Origin: M3007 sp964550795 | Lineage (GTDB): Bacteria > Bacteroidota > Bacteroidia > Chitinophagales > Saprospiraceae | NCBI GenBank assembly: GCA_964550795.1 | Contig: CAZKBH010000017.1 | Coordinates: 1 to 64,000, forward strand | DNA: 64,000 bases | Direction of reading: 5' to 3' | Shown: positions 9,756 to 17,239 of the stretch, piece by piece | Layout: every line of letters starts with the position of its first letter | How positions within the stretch are numbered: position 1 is the stretch's first letter | Notes under the pieces: generated by a model | Database searches by the model: none | What the model was told of the DNA's origin: nothing | The model's input: the letters and a program-made list of their open reading frames with translations, nothing else | Translations under genes and position numbers: made by a program

Positions 9756-9925
9756 TTTTGTTCGCCCTTTGCTATTCTTGGTGTCACCATTGGATTGGCA
9801 CGAATGCTAGCGATACCTGGGTTGTCGGGGAGGACAACTCAACCAAAGCTTCCTCCCCGCGGCGGCTTGGCTTTTGTTTTAAGCAAAAACTTTATTCGAG
9901 CTGGAGACAAAAAGCACCCAAAATA

Positions 9926-9976
9926 AAAAGGCTGTTTGCATGTGATTCCTCAGGAACCACAGTCAAACAGCCTTTT
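9926..9976. terminator. bidirectional terminator hairpin
   Basis: AAAAGGCTGTTTG (9926-9938) pairs with CAAACAGCCTTTT (9964-9976), a 13 bp stem with A-run before and T-run after. It lies between the convergent BatA-like gene and iscA and can serve both. Confidence 0.85.
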
Positions 9977-10004
9977 ATATTTTTATGAATCAAAAACGCC
10001 CCGC

Positions 10005-10331
10005 TTACACGGCAAAACTTTCACCACAACCACAAGTCCTGGAGGCATTGGGGTTGTTAAAAGAAAAACCTTTGCCGTCCAGTCCACCCGAAAATTCGAG
10101 CGTGGTATTGAACAGGTAGAGGAAACTTTTCAAGTCGGTTACGACTTTCACGCCGTTGTTTTCAAACACCTGATCGTTGGGTTTTGACTCGTTGTCAAAA
10201 TCCAGTTTATACGACAATCCGGAGCAGCCCCCCGAGGTCACACTGACCCGGACGAAGTAGTCGTCTGCCATCTTGGAGGATTGGCGGACTTCCTGGATTT
10301 TTTGTTTGGCACTGTCTGCTACGAAAATCAT
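10005..10331 (-). CDS. iscA: iron-sulfur cluster assembly protein, IscA/ErpA type
   Basis: An A-type carrier that receives Fe-S clusters from the IscU scaffold and passes them to target enzymes. The 108-residue protein has the three invariant cysteines: C36 in GGCSGLSY and C100/C102 in CGCGESF. It is the last gene of the minus-strand iscS-iscU-iscA cluster and begins only 23 bases after the iscU stop, so it is very likely cotranscribed. Whether it is IscA, ErpA or SufA in function cannot be decided from sequence alone. The cluster ends at the hairpin at 9926-9976. The cochaperones HscA/HscB and the ferredoxin of the proteobacterial isc operon are not present. Confidence 0.93.
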   Translation of the reverse strand: MIFVADSAKQKIQEVRQSSKMADDYFVRVSVTSGGCSGLSYKLDFDNESKPNDQVFENNGVKVVTDLKSFLYLFNTTLEFSGGLDGKGFSFNNPNASRTCGCGESFAV

Positions 10332-10354
10332 GGTTTGGGTGTGTTTTTCAACGT

Positions 10355-10744
10355 TTATGCCACCACATTTTTCTGTTGGTAATCAGCAATTGCGGCCTTG
10401 ATTGCGTCTTCTGCAAGTACGGAACAGTGGATTTTCACGGGTGGCAACGCCAATTCTTCCACGATATCCATGTTGTCAATGCGCATGGCGTCGTCCAGGC
10501 TTTTGCCTTTGAGCCATTCGGTGGCGAGGGAAGAGGATGCAATGGCCGAGCCGCAACCGAAAGTTTTGAACTTTGCGTCGCGGATAAGCCCGGTGGCGTC
10601 ATCTACTTCGATTTGCAGTCGCATCACGTCGCCGCATTCAGGTGCTCCAACGAGACCTGTTCCGACGTTTTTTGCGTCTTTATTGAGCGAGCCGACATTT
10701 CGTGGGCTTTTGAAGTGGTCGAGTACTTTTTCTGAATATGCCAT
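10355..10744 (-). CDS. iscU: Fe-S cluster scaffold IscU
   Basis: Scaffold on which IscS-derived sulfur and iron are assembled into [2Fe-2S] clusters. The 129-residue protein carries the canonical ligands C37 and D39 in APECGDV, C64 in FGCGSAIASSS and H106-C107 in LPPVKIHCSVL, including the LPPVK motif used for chaperone (HscA) recognition although no hscA is seen here. It follows iscS after a long repeat-filled spacer. Its ATG is directly preceded by a tandem repeat of the CTCAAC kind, so translation or transcription of iscU-iscA may be separately controlled. Confidence 0.97.
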   Translation of the reverse strand: MAYSEKVLDHFKSPRNVGSLNKDAKNVGTGLVGAPECGDVMRLQIEVDDATGLIRDAKFKTFGCGSAIASSSLATEWLKGKSLDDAMRIDNMDIVEELALPPVKIHCSVLAEDAIKAAIADYQQKNVVA

Positions 10745-10756
10745 GATGTGTATAGT

Positions 10757-10792
10757 GTTGAGAGGGTTGAGAGGGTTGAGAGGGTTGAGAGT
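10757..10792 (-). repeat. 10-bp tandem repeat (CTCAACCCTC) before iscU
   Basis: Three full copies and one partial copy of GTTGAGAGGG on the plus strand; read with iscU it is CCCTCTCAAC repeated, ending 12 bases before the iscU ATG. It is a length-variable candidate in a 5' untranslated region. Confidence 0.75.
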
Positions 10793-10903
10793 TTAGGGTT
10801 TGGGCTTCTGTTTGAAAATCGAGTAATAAAGTCCCTTGATGCCGTAATAGATGCGGTACATCAACCGGGTAAAAGGATCTGGAGGACTCTGAATTGGACT
10901 CAT
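10793..10903 (-). CDS. possible 36-residue protein between iscS and iscU
   Basis: An open frame from ATG 10903 to TAA 10793 encodes a short basic protein beginning MSPIQSPPDPFTRLMYRIYY and ending FKQKPKP. Unlike its surroundings it is not made of simple repeats. It may be an amphipathic or membrane-associated micropeptide (Tyr/Ile-rich centre, Lys-rich tail). It has the direction and position of an isc-cluster gene. I do not recognise it; it could also be chance. The in-frame extension further upstream reads through the GTGGTCAAT repeats and is rejected. Confidence 0.35.
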   Translation of the reverse strand: MSPIQSPPDPFTRLMYRIYYGIKGLYYSIFKQKPKP

Positions 10904-11108
10904 GATGGGGAATGTGGTCAATGGAAAAAATGTGGTCAATGTGTTTAATGGGGACAATGGGGGTAATGTGATTAATGTGGTCAATTATTTGAATGTGGTC
11001 AATATTTAAATTGGCTAACTTGGATTTTTGAATTGAGCAGGTCAATCCCATTCCACACATTAATCACATTGACCACATTAATCACATTATTTAAATTGTC
11101 CACATTCC
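10904..11108. repeat. AATGTGGTCAAT repeats and 21-nt inverted repeat in the iscS-iscU spacer
   Basis: The left half repeats AATGTGGTCAAT-like units on the plus strand; the right half carries the same units inverted. A perfect 21-nt inverted repeat pairs 10965-10985 with 11068-11088 across 82 bases. In an iscS-iscU transcript this could fold into a long stem. Confidence 0.75.
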
Positions 11109-12329
11109 TCAATGCGCGGCCCACTCAATTTTCGTCAAATCCACGCCGTCTTGGTACATTTCCCAGATTGGGCTGAGATCGCGCATGTGGTTCACGCCAT
11201 TGCGAACGAGTTCGATGGCCTGGTCCACTTCTTCTTTGGTGGTGAAACGTCCGAGTGAAAAACGGATGCTGGAATGCGCCAGATCATCGCCCAGACCCAT
11301 GCCTACCAATACGTAGGAAGGTTCCAGCGAAGCTGAGGTGCAGGCCGAGCCGGAGGACACTGCGATGTTCTGGTTGAACGTCATCATAAGTCCTTCGCCT
11401 TCAACGTGTTTGAAGGAAATATTAGATACGTGTGGCATACGGCTTTGCTCGTTGCCATTCACTTTTGTTTCTTCCAGTTTGGTCAACTCTGCTTGCAAAT
11501 AATCGCGCAGTTTGCTGACTCGTTCGGCATCCTGGTGCATTTCTTCGCGTGCAATTTCGGCAGCTTTGCCAAAGCCCACGATACCGGGAACGTTCAGGGT
11601 GCCGGAACGCATACCACGTTCGTGGCCACCGCCGTCCATCTGTGCGGTTACTTTTACCCGTGGATTTTTACGGCTCACATACAATGCACCAACACCTTTG
11701 GGACCGTACATTTTGTGGGCGGTAAAAGACATCAGGTGTACGCCGATTTCCCGTGGGTGGGTGGTGATTTTGCCTACCGCTTGCGTCGCATCGGAGTGGA
11801 AAAGCACCCCGTGTTTTTCACAAATTTGGCCAATTTCCCGCATCGGCTGTATCACGCCCGTTTCATTGTTGGCCCACATGATGGAGACCAAGATGGTATT
11901 GGGTTTGATGGCTGCTTCCAAATCTGCCAGGTTGACCAAGCCGTCTTCCTGCACCTTGAGGTAGGTGATTTCGGCGCCGGCTTTTTCCAGGTGACCACAA
12001 GTGTCCAAAATGGCTTTGTGTTCTGTTTCTGCCGTGATGATGTGGTTGCCTTTTTTGGCGTACATTTCAAACACGCCTTTAAGTGCGAGGTTGTTGCTCT
12101 CGGTTGCGCCGGAGGTGAAGATTACTTCTTTATCCTCCACGTCCAGGAGTTTGGCGATTTGCTCGCGGGCGTAGTCAACGGCATCTTCGGCTTCCCAGCC
12201 AAATTGGTGGCTGCGGCTGGCAGCATTGCCGTGCTTTTCGTAGAAATAAGGTACCATTTTGTCCACAACGCGAGGGTCGCAGGGCGTGGTAGCGTTATTG
12301 TCGAGGTATATTAGTTTGCGCTGGATCAT
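11109..12329 (-). CDS. iscS: cysteine desulfurase IscS
   Basis: PLP enzyme that removes sulfur from cysteine and delivers it as a persulfide to IscU and to tRNA-thiolation pathways. The 406-residue protein shows the class-V aminotransferase fold with H104 (ETEHKAI), the PLP lysine K206 (SFTAHKMYGPKG) and the active-site cysteine C330 in SSGSACTSAS, typical of IscS rather than SufS. The start is IYLDNNATTP shortly after MIQRK, as in other IscS proteins. It is the promoter-proximal gene of the minus-strand isc cluster and has a good -7 element (TACCTTTG, 12350-12357) about 20 bases upstream of its ATG. No IscR-type regulator gene is nearby. Confidence 0.97.
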   Translation of the reverse strand: MIQRKLIYLDNNATTPCDPRVVDKMVPYFYEKHGNAASRSHQFGWEAEDAVDYAREQIAKLLDVEDKEVIFTSGATESNNLALKGVFEMYAKKGNHIITAETEHKAILDTCGHLEKAGAEITYLKVQEDGLVNLADLEAAIKPNTILVSIMWANNETGVIQPMREIGQICEKHGVLFHSDATQAVGKITTHPREIGVHLMSFTAHKMYGPKGVGALYVSRKNPRVKVTAQMDGGGHERGMRSGTLNVPGIVGFGKAAEIAREEMHQDAERVSKLRDYLQAELTKLEETKVNGNEQSRMPHVSNISFKHVEGEGLMMTFNQNIAVSSGSACTSASLEPSYVLVGMGLGDDLAHSSIRFSLGRFTTKEEVDQAIELVRNGVNHMRDLSPIWEMYQDGVDLTKIEWAAH

Positions 12330-12349
12330 TACTTATTTAGATTGAATCG

Positions 12350-12357
12350 CAAAGGTA
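12350..12357 (-). promoter_or_regulatory. isc promoter -7 element TACCTTTG
   Basis: Perfect TAnnTTTG on the minus strand, 20 bases before the iscS ATG; the leader is short. Confidence 0.65.
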
Positions 12358-12418
12358 AACAGGCTTGTTCAGAAAAAGTTGGGGATTGTGGGATCAATTT
12401 TTTGGGGTGGGGAGGGGG

Positions 12419-12473
12419 GGAATGTTGAGAATGTTGAGAATGTTGAGAATGTTGAGAATGTTGAGATTGTTGA
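12419..12473. repeat. 9-bp tandem repeat GAATGTTGA
   Basis: Five near-perfect copies of GAATGTTGA and a degenerate end (GATTGTTGA). Read on the minus strand it is TCAACATTC, of the same CTCAAC character as the leaders elsewhere. It lies in the divergent iscS/mutA spacer. Confidence 0.8.
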
Positions 12474-12500
12474 GGGTTGGACGAAACACGACGGATGAAC

Positions 12501-12508
12501 TACTTTTG
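12501..12508 (+). promoter_or_regulatory. Bacteroidota -7 element TACTTTTG
   Basis: Matches TAnnTTTG 48 bases before the ATG at 12556; a TTGG at 12476-12479 is placed about right for a -33 element. Confidence 0.55.
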
Positions 12509-12555
12509 CACAAAATTCAAATTGCCGGCTTTTCAGGTGGCTAAAAATTAACGCA

Positions 12556-13704
12556 ATGACCAATACCGACCTCTTTTCTGATTTCCCTCCCGTGAGCAAG
12601 GCCGATTGGCTGCAGCAGATTGCCAAAGATTTGAAAGGAAAACCGCTGGAAGAGCTGCAATGGCAAGCACCGGATGGCCAAATCATGTCGCCGTGGGTAC
12701 ATGCCGATGATTTTGAAACGCCTGTAGCCCCAATTTCCAACCAAGCCAATACTTGGGAAATTTGTGAAGATGTGCACGTTGCCGACCTGGCGCTTGCCAA
12801 TCGGAGCGCTATGGAGGCCTTGGAGGGCGGTGCCGAGGGGCTGTGTTTTTGGCTCGAAAGACCCTTGGAACAGGCAGATTTTGAGCAATTGCTCCAGGGA
12901 ATCCACCTCGACTTTATCGGCTTACATTTTGCGGGAAAAGCCGTGGCTGAAAATCCGGGCATAATCCTGGGTTTTCTCGACAGAATTGCCCAAAAACGCG
13001 GGCTGAGCAGCACACAACTGCGCGGTTCTCTGGCCTACGACCCCGTTCCGGTTTCTAAAACGGTAGATTGGCGTTATCTGGCCGAGTTGGTGGAATATGC
13101 GCAGGAAAAATTTCCGCTGTTTAAGGTGATCCAAGTGAGTGACCCGGAAAACAACTCTGGAGAAGTTGCTGCGCTGCTCCACAACGCCCATATTTATCTC
13201 CAGAAACTATCCGAGCGCGGCATTTCAGCCCACACTACGGCCAATGCCCTGCTATTTTCCATCGAAATCGGCAAAAGTTATTTCTTTGAAATTGCCAGGT
13301 TACGCGCCCTTAAACTCTTGTGGTTCAATGTATTAAAAGCCTGGGGTGCAGCGCCACAAAACCCGATGGTCGAGACGCGTTTTCTGCCCGAAACATACGC
13401 GGACGATTTGTACACCAATATGATTCGGGGTACCACCATGGCTATGGCAGCGGTACAGGGCGGCAGCAGTCGGCTCATCGTAAAGCCCTACGATGCCGGT
13501 CGGGAAACAAGAGCGGATTACCCGCAAGCCTTCAGCCGCCGCATTGCCCGAAATGTGCAACATCTGCTCAAGATGGAAAGTGCCCTGGATGAGGTGCCTG
13601 ACCCAGCAGCGGGCAGTTATTACATTGAAACTTTGACGCAACAGATTGCGGTTAAAGCTTGGGAGGAATTTCAGGCAGAGCGGATTTTGCTCATTCCCAG
13701 TTAG
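12556..13704 (+). CDS. methylmalonyl-CoA mutase small-subunit-like protein, C-terminally short
   Basis: Matches the N-terminal and TIM-barrel part of the MutA/small-subunit branch of methylmalonyl-CoA mutase, which interconverts succinyl-CoA and methylmalonyl-CoA as a heterodimer with the cobalamin-binding large subunit. Visible blocks: FSDFPPVSKADWLQQIAKDLKG, the barrel segment NALLFSIEIGKSYFFEIARLRALKLLW, and VPDPAAGSYYIETLTQQIA near the end. It stops at residue 382, right after KAWEEFQ, where relatives continue for roughly another 60-80 residues. No large-subunit (mutB) gene follows; instead a convergent lipoprotein gene overlaps the stop by 14 bases. The gene may be a truncated remnant after a deletion, or a shortened but working form. 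The promoter and frame are intact. Confidence 0.8.
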   Translation: MTNTDLFSDFPPVSKADWLQQIAKDLKGKPLEELQWQAPDGQIMSPWVHADDFETPVAPISNQANTWEICEDVHVADLALANRSAMEALEGGAEGLCFWLERPLEQADFEQLLQGIHLDFIGLHFAGKAVAENPGIILGFLDRIAQKRGLSSTQLRGSLAYDPVPVSKTVDWRYLAELVEYAQEKFPLFKVIQVSDPENNSGEVAALLHNAHIYLQKLSERGISAHTTANALLFSIEIGKSYFFEIARLRALKLLWFNVLKAWGAAPQNPMVETRFLPETYADDLYTNMIRGTTMAMAAVQGGSSRLIVKPYDAGRETRADYPQAFSRRIARNVQHLLKMESALDEVPDPAAGSYYIETLTQQIAVKAWEEFQAERILLIPS

Positions 13705-14266
13705 GTTTTTTCCAATTTAAGCGGAAAATCAAATTGCCCGAATCGCCACAATTGATCTCCAAAGTTTCTCCGTTTATGCTGTATGATTGACTTTTTTCCA
13801 ATTGTTGCAGGTACATACTTTCCCATTTCATGGCATCTTCGCAGAACATTTTGGTGCTCAAAAGCTGCGAAATGCTCAGGTTTTTGCCTTTTTTGACGTA
13901 CGTTCCGCCGATGTTGTTGCAGCCGCCGCGCCCCGTGACGTTGCCCGCTTCCAGCTTCAGGGTAATGGAGATGTTTTCTGGCACTTGTTGCGGTTCAGGC
14001 GAGACCGCGAAAGTGCTCAGTTGCCAAACCACCCCTTCCAACTGAAGCACGGCATCCTTGGGACATTCCCCTTTTTTATAGGTTGTAATGCCCGCACATG
14101 CCGCCATGCAGGCATTGCCATAGGTTTTGTTGTTGCAGCCGCAGACGGGATCGTATTGCCTGGTGCACATACAATCTGGCTGGATATTTTCGACACATTT
14201 TTTGCTCGGATTGCATGCAGAAAGCATGGCAGCGAGCAGCAAACAGGAAAGGACGGTGTTTTTCAT
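13691..14266 (-). CDS. lipoprotein with Kazal-type and META/HslJ-like domains
   Basis: Start chosen at 14266 because it gives a proper lipoprotein signal (ML-SAC, lipidated Cys17) with no need for the longer upstream frame. Residues about 30-67 form a Kazal-like proteinase-inhibitor/follistatin module with six cysteines (CMCTRQYDPVCGCNNKTYGN, then CMAACAGITTYKKGEC). Residues about 75-190 are a META domain of the HslJ type (GVVWQLSTF, GRGGCNNIGGTY, LSTKMFCED, YSINGETLEI). A surface- or periplasm-facing protein, 191 residues. The combination suggests an inhibitor tethered to a stress-related domain; function is inferred. It has its own promoter (TACCTTTG at 14307-14314). Its 3' end overlaps the mutase gene. 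Confidence 0.88.
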   Translation of the reverse strand: MKNTVLSCLLLAAMLSACNPSKKCVENIQPDCMCTRQYDPVCGCNNKTYGNACMAACAGITTYKKGECPKDAVLQLEGVVWQLSTFAVSPEPQQVPENISITLKLEAGNVTGRGGCNNIGGTYVKKGKNLSISQLLSTKMFCEDAMKWESMYLQQLEKSQSYSINGETLEINCGDSGNLIFRLNWKKPNWE

Positions 14267-14306
14267 AATTAGGATGGATTGAATATGAGACCATTGCGAA
14301 TCCTTG

Positions 14307-14314
14307 CAAAGGTA
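14307..14314 (-). promoter_or_regulatory. Bacteroidota -7 element TACCTTTG
   Basis: Perfect TAnnTTTG on the minus strand, 40 bases before the lipoprotein ATG at 14266. Confidence 0.6.
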
Positions 14315-14361
14315 CACGCGCAGTTACTTTTCAGCATGCTACTGGATATTCTCCGAAATCG

Positions 14362-14395
14362 AGACCTGTGAGGTTTCAAAAAAACTCACAGGTCT
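14362..14395. repeat. palindrome AGACCTGTGAG / CTCACAGGTCT
   Basis: An 11 bp perfect inverted repeat with a 12-base A-rich centre, in a divergent spacer where a terminator is not expected. Similar ACCTGTGAGG palindromes are common dispersed elements in Bacteroidota. Confidence 0.65.
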
Positions 14396-14576
14396 GGTAG
14401 CAAAACAAAAATATCCAGTATTATTATTTTTCAAACAGTGGATGTTCAAATTCGTTACAAAAATGAATTTGGATCCTTTCAGCGATTCTCAGTTTATAAA
14501 AAGTTGCAATCAGGGATTGTGTCAAAAGTCACTCCGAAAATTTATTGTAAAACAAAATGTGGCGTTTTGCGCAAAT

Positions 14577-14611
14577 AAAACCTATAAGGTTTTAAAAACC
14601 TTATAGGTTTT
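14577..14611. repeat. 17-bp palindrome AAAACCTATAAGGTTTT
   Basis: 14577-14593 pairs perfectly with 14595-14611 with a single-base centre. It lies about 180 bases upstream of the phosphohexomutase ATG in a divergent spacer (14267-14787), so a mobile palindrome or attenuator is more likely than a normal terminator. The rest of this 521-base spacer shows no gene. Confidence 0.65.
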
Positions 14612-14653
14612 CGGCAAAATCAAAATAAAAATCTGTGTGAAAACTTCAAGATT

Positions 14654-14661
14654 TACTTTTG
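14654..14661 (+). promoter_or_regulatory. Bacteroidota -7 element TACTTTTG
   Basis: Matches TAnnTTTG 126 bases before the ATG at 14788. A weaker TACTTTTA at 14727 is an alternative. Confidence 0.4.
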
Positions 14662-14787
14662 ACACAACACCAGATTGGCAATTTCAACAAACCGGGAACC
14701 GCTGGATGGCTTTTAAAAAAGTTTGTACTTTTACCGTCCCTTAACGGTTCAGACAATACCGCATTACTTCCTATAACAACAGTACGA

Positions 14788-16512
14788 ATGATAAATTTGG
14801 AAAAAAACGTCCAGGATAGGGTCGCCCAATGGCTCAACGGAAATTATGACACCGCTACCAAAGCAGCACTTCAAGCATTGCTCGACAGCGGGAATACCGA
14901 GGCCATCACCGATGCATTTTACCGGGACCTCGATTTTGGTACTGGCGGGCTACGAGGAATCATGGGCGTCGGCTCCAACCGGGTGAACCAATACACCATC
15001 GGCGCTGCCACGCAAGGGCTGAGCAACTACCTGAAAAATCAGTTCCCCAACCAGCCAATCAAGGTGGCTATCGCCCACGATAACCGCAACAATGCGGTTT
15101 CTTTTGCAAAAATTACCGCCGATGTGTTTGCCGCCAACGGCATCCACGTCTATTTTTTCGATGGCCTGCGTCCCACACCAGAGCTGTCCTTTGCCATCCG
15201 CCAACTGGGCTGCCAGAGTGGTGTTATGCTCACCGCCTCGCACAACCCCAAAGAGTACAGCGGCTACAAAGCGTACTGGACCGATGGCGGCCAAATCATC
15301 GCCCCGCACGACAAAAATATCATCAGAGAGGTGCAGGCCATCACTTCTGTTGACCAAATCAACTTCCAGTCGAAACCGGAAAACATAGAGGTCATTGGCG
15401 AAGAAATGGACCGTTTGTTCCTGGAGCAGGTCGCCGCCGTCTGCCTCAACCCCGAGATTGTTCGGGAGCAACATGACCTAAAAATCGTCTTTTCCCCTAT
15501 TCATGGCACGGGTGTTACGATGGTGCCGCAGGCATTGCGGGCCATCGGCTTCACCAACGTCAGCCTTGTGGAGGAGCAGTGTGTAGTGGATGGCAACTTC
15601 CCTACCGTCGTTTACCCAAACCCGGAAGAACACGAAGCCATGACCATGGCNNNNNNNNNNGACGCTGACCTGGTCATGGCCACTGACCCCGACGCCGACC
15701 GGGTGGGCATTGGCGTAAAAAACGACCAGGGCGAGTTTGTGCTGCTGAATGGTAACCAGACTGGCTCGCTTCTTTTCTATTATTTACTCAGCCAATGGTC
15801 CGAAAAAGGGCTGCTCAAGGGGAAGGAATACATCGTCAAGACCATTGTCACCACTTATTTGATTGACAAAATCGCGGAAGCCAACGGCATAAAATGCTAT
15901 AATGTACTGACTGGATTCAAATACATCGGCGCCCTGATGACGGAGCTGGAAGACGAGGCCACCTTCATCGCTGGTGCCGAGGAAAGCTACGGTTATCTCG
16001 TGGGCAGCCATGTGCGCGATAAGGATGCGGTGGTAGCCTGCAACGTCATTGCTGAAATGTGCGCCTACTACAAAAGCAAGGGCCGCAGCCTTTTTGAAAC
16101 ACTCCAAGATATTTATCTGGAATACGGTTTTTACCAGGAAAAACTCATTTCTCTAACCAAAGCCGGGAAAAAAGGCGCCGAGGAAATCGCTGCCATGATG
16201 ACCTCCTTCCGGGAAAACCCACCGAAAAGCATTGGCGGCCAACGGGTGGTGACCGTTAAGGACTATGAACTTTCATCTGAAACAGACCTGCTTACTGGCA
16301 TCAAGACGCCTATTGACCTGCCTAAGTCCAATGTCATCCAACTGCTGACCGAAGGCGACTACATCATCTCGGCACGTCCATCAGGCACTGAACCAAAAAT
16401 AAAGTTTTACATCAGCGTGAACAGGCCTCTGGGGAGCTTAGAGGAGTTTGATGCCACATCGGCGGTATTAGACCGGTTGATTGAAGACATTGAGCGGGAT
16501 TTGCAGGGATAA
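14788..16512 (+). CDS. phosphoglucomutase/phosphomannomutase (alpha-D-phosphohexomutase)
   Basis: Interconverts hexose 1- and 6-phosphates, feeding glycogen (glgC/glgA are in this window) and envelope sugars. Start at ATG 14788 fits the family N-terminus; the longer upstream frame looks noncoding. The 574-residue protein has the phosphoserine loop TASHNP (S151), the metal loop DPDADR (D300, D302, D304), the sugar-specificity loop GAEESYGY and the phosphate-binding RPSGTEPKIK. Long-chain PgcA/Pgm-like members are of this size. Ten N at 15651-15660 interrupt the coding sequence just before DADLVMATDPDADR; the frame is kept if the gap is counted as ten, but relatives have a few more residues at this point, so the true gap may be longer. 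A 19 bp hairpin terminator follows. Confidence 0.93.
   Translation: MINLEKNVQDRVAQWLNGNYDTATKAALQALLDSGNTEAITDAFYRDLDFGTGGLRGIMGVGSNRVNQYTIGAATQGLSNYLKNQFPNQPIKVAIAHDNRNNAVSFAKITADVFAANGIHVYFFDGLRPTPELSFAIRQLGCQSGVMLTASHNPKEYSGYKAYWTDGGQIIAPHDKNIIREVQAITSVDQINFQSKPENIEVIGEEMDRLFLEQVAAVCLNPEIVREQHDLKIVFSPIHGTGVTMVPQALRAIGFTNVSLVEEQCVVDGNFPTVVYPNPEEHEAMTMXXXXDADLVMATDPDADRVGIGVKNDQGEFVLLNGNQTGSLLFYYLLSQWSEKGLLKGKEYIVKTIVTTYLIDKIAEANGIKCYNVLTGFKYIGALMTELEDEATFIAGAEESYGYLVGSHVRDKDAVVACNVIAEMCAYYKSKGRSLFETLQDIYLEYGFYQEKLISLTKAGKKGAEEIAAMMTSFRENPPKSIGGQRVVTVKDYELSSETDLLTGIKTPIDLPKSNVIQLLTEGDYIISARPSGTEPKIKFYISVNRPLGSLEEFDATSAVLDRLIEDIERDLQG
15651..15660. other. assembly gap (10 N) inside the phosphohexomutase gene
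   Basis: Ten N. The reading frame continues on both sides. Confidence 0.95.
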
Positions 16513-16549
16513 AATGGGGCATTTGCCTCGTTGGATGCAGCGTTATGAC

Positions 16550-16592
16550 AAAAAACTGCCTGATTTGAATGACTCAAATCAGGCAGTTTTTT
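16550..16592 (+). terminator. rho-independent terminator, 19 bp stem
   Basis: A-rich start, ACTGCCTGATTTGA paired with TCAAATCAGGCAGT around ATGAC, then T-run. It lies 38 bases after the phosphohexomutase stop. Confidence 0.93.
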
Positions 16593-16632
16593 TAAATCTA
16601 TTGAGGCGGTGACTTCAAGCTCAATGCCGTCA

Positions 16633-16689
16633 ATTTAGCGATGAGGTGACATCTTCGAGGTACGAGAAGGAGTCACCTCATCGCTAAAT
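16633..16689. repeat. long hairpin with 18 bp arms (ATTTAGCGATGAGGTGAC)
   Basis: 16633-16650 is perfectly complementary to 16672-16689; the 21-base centre contains further partial pairing (TCTTCGAGG / ACGAGAAG). Too long and without T-run for a simple terminator; looks like a dispersed palindromic element. Confidence 0.7.
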
Positions 16690-17227
16690 ACCATTTTATT
16701 TTACAGTTCAAATTTTTCATTGGATGCCCATATCTTTTGTTTTAACTCAAACTTATCCCATGCAGAATATTTGGAGGCCATTCGAAACTTTGGCAATAAT
16801 GTTGACCCAAACCTGCGATCCAATTTCAGCAATTATCAGGATGAGGTAAAAGCATTAGAAAAAATCGGGATAGTAGTTTTTTTCAGGGCAGAAGGAAGTT
16901 GTTGAATGCTTCTAACAACTGCTCCCTTTACATGCTTGTTGACAGACAGTTAGGGTGCATCCGTCCGCAGGACTCAGCTTTGGTTTTGGCAGATTGCCCG
17001 CGTGGCATCGAATATAAAATATTGGTTATCACAATCTTTTGACGGACATTGGACAGATTACTCACCTTTTCTACTAGAAAGAGAATGGTTCTTTATTGAT
17101 TATCAACCCTTTAATGTGCATACTATTTTTTTACGCTTGACGCTTGGATAAACAGCCCTTCCATGTTACCTTTCGACCTGACAATCTAACAGCTACAAAT
17201 ACTACCCACCTTTAAATTCGATAATAA
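16690..17227. other. gene-poor stretch with short frame fragments, possible decayed gene
   Basis: No intact gene of convincing size. A 61-codon plus-strand frame at 16720-16905 (its text includes HAEYLEAIRNFGN and YQDEVKALEKIGIVVFF) and a frame without a start ending at 17152 (DGHWTDYSPFLLEREWFF) look protein-like but are not connected. They may be remnants of one disrupted gene. I cannot name the parent family. Confidence 0.35.
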
Positions 17228-17239
17228 ATGCATTTTTTT

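Noticed and set aside
10680..11060. 126-residue minus-strand frame rich in His/Ile (IDHINHITPIVPIKHIDHI)
   Set aside because: It is the translation of the AATGTGGTCAAT and GTTGAGAGGG simple repeats and overlaps the iscU start; not a real protein.
11406..12314. 302-residue plus-strand frame opposite iscS
   Set aside because: Antisense shadow of a conserved gene with all catalytic residues; its Phe/His/Val-rich text has no domain.
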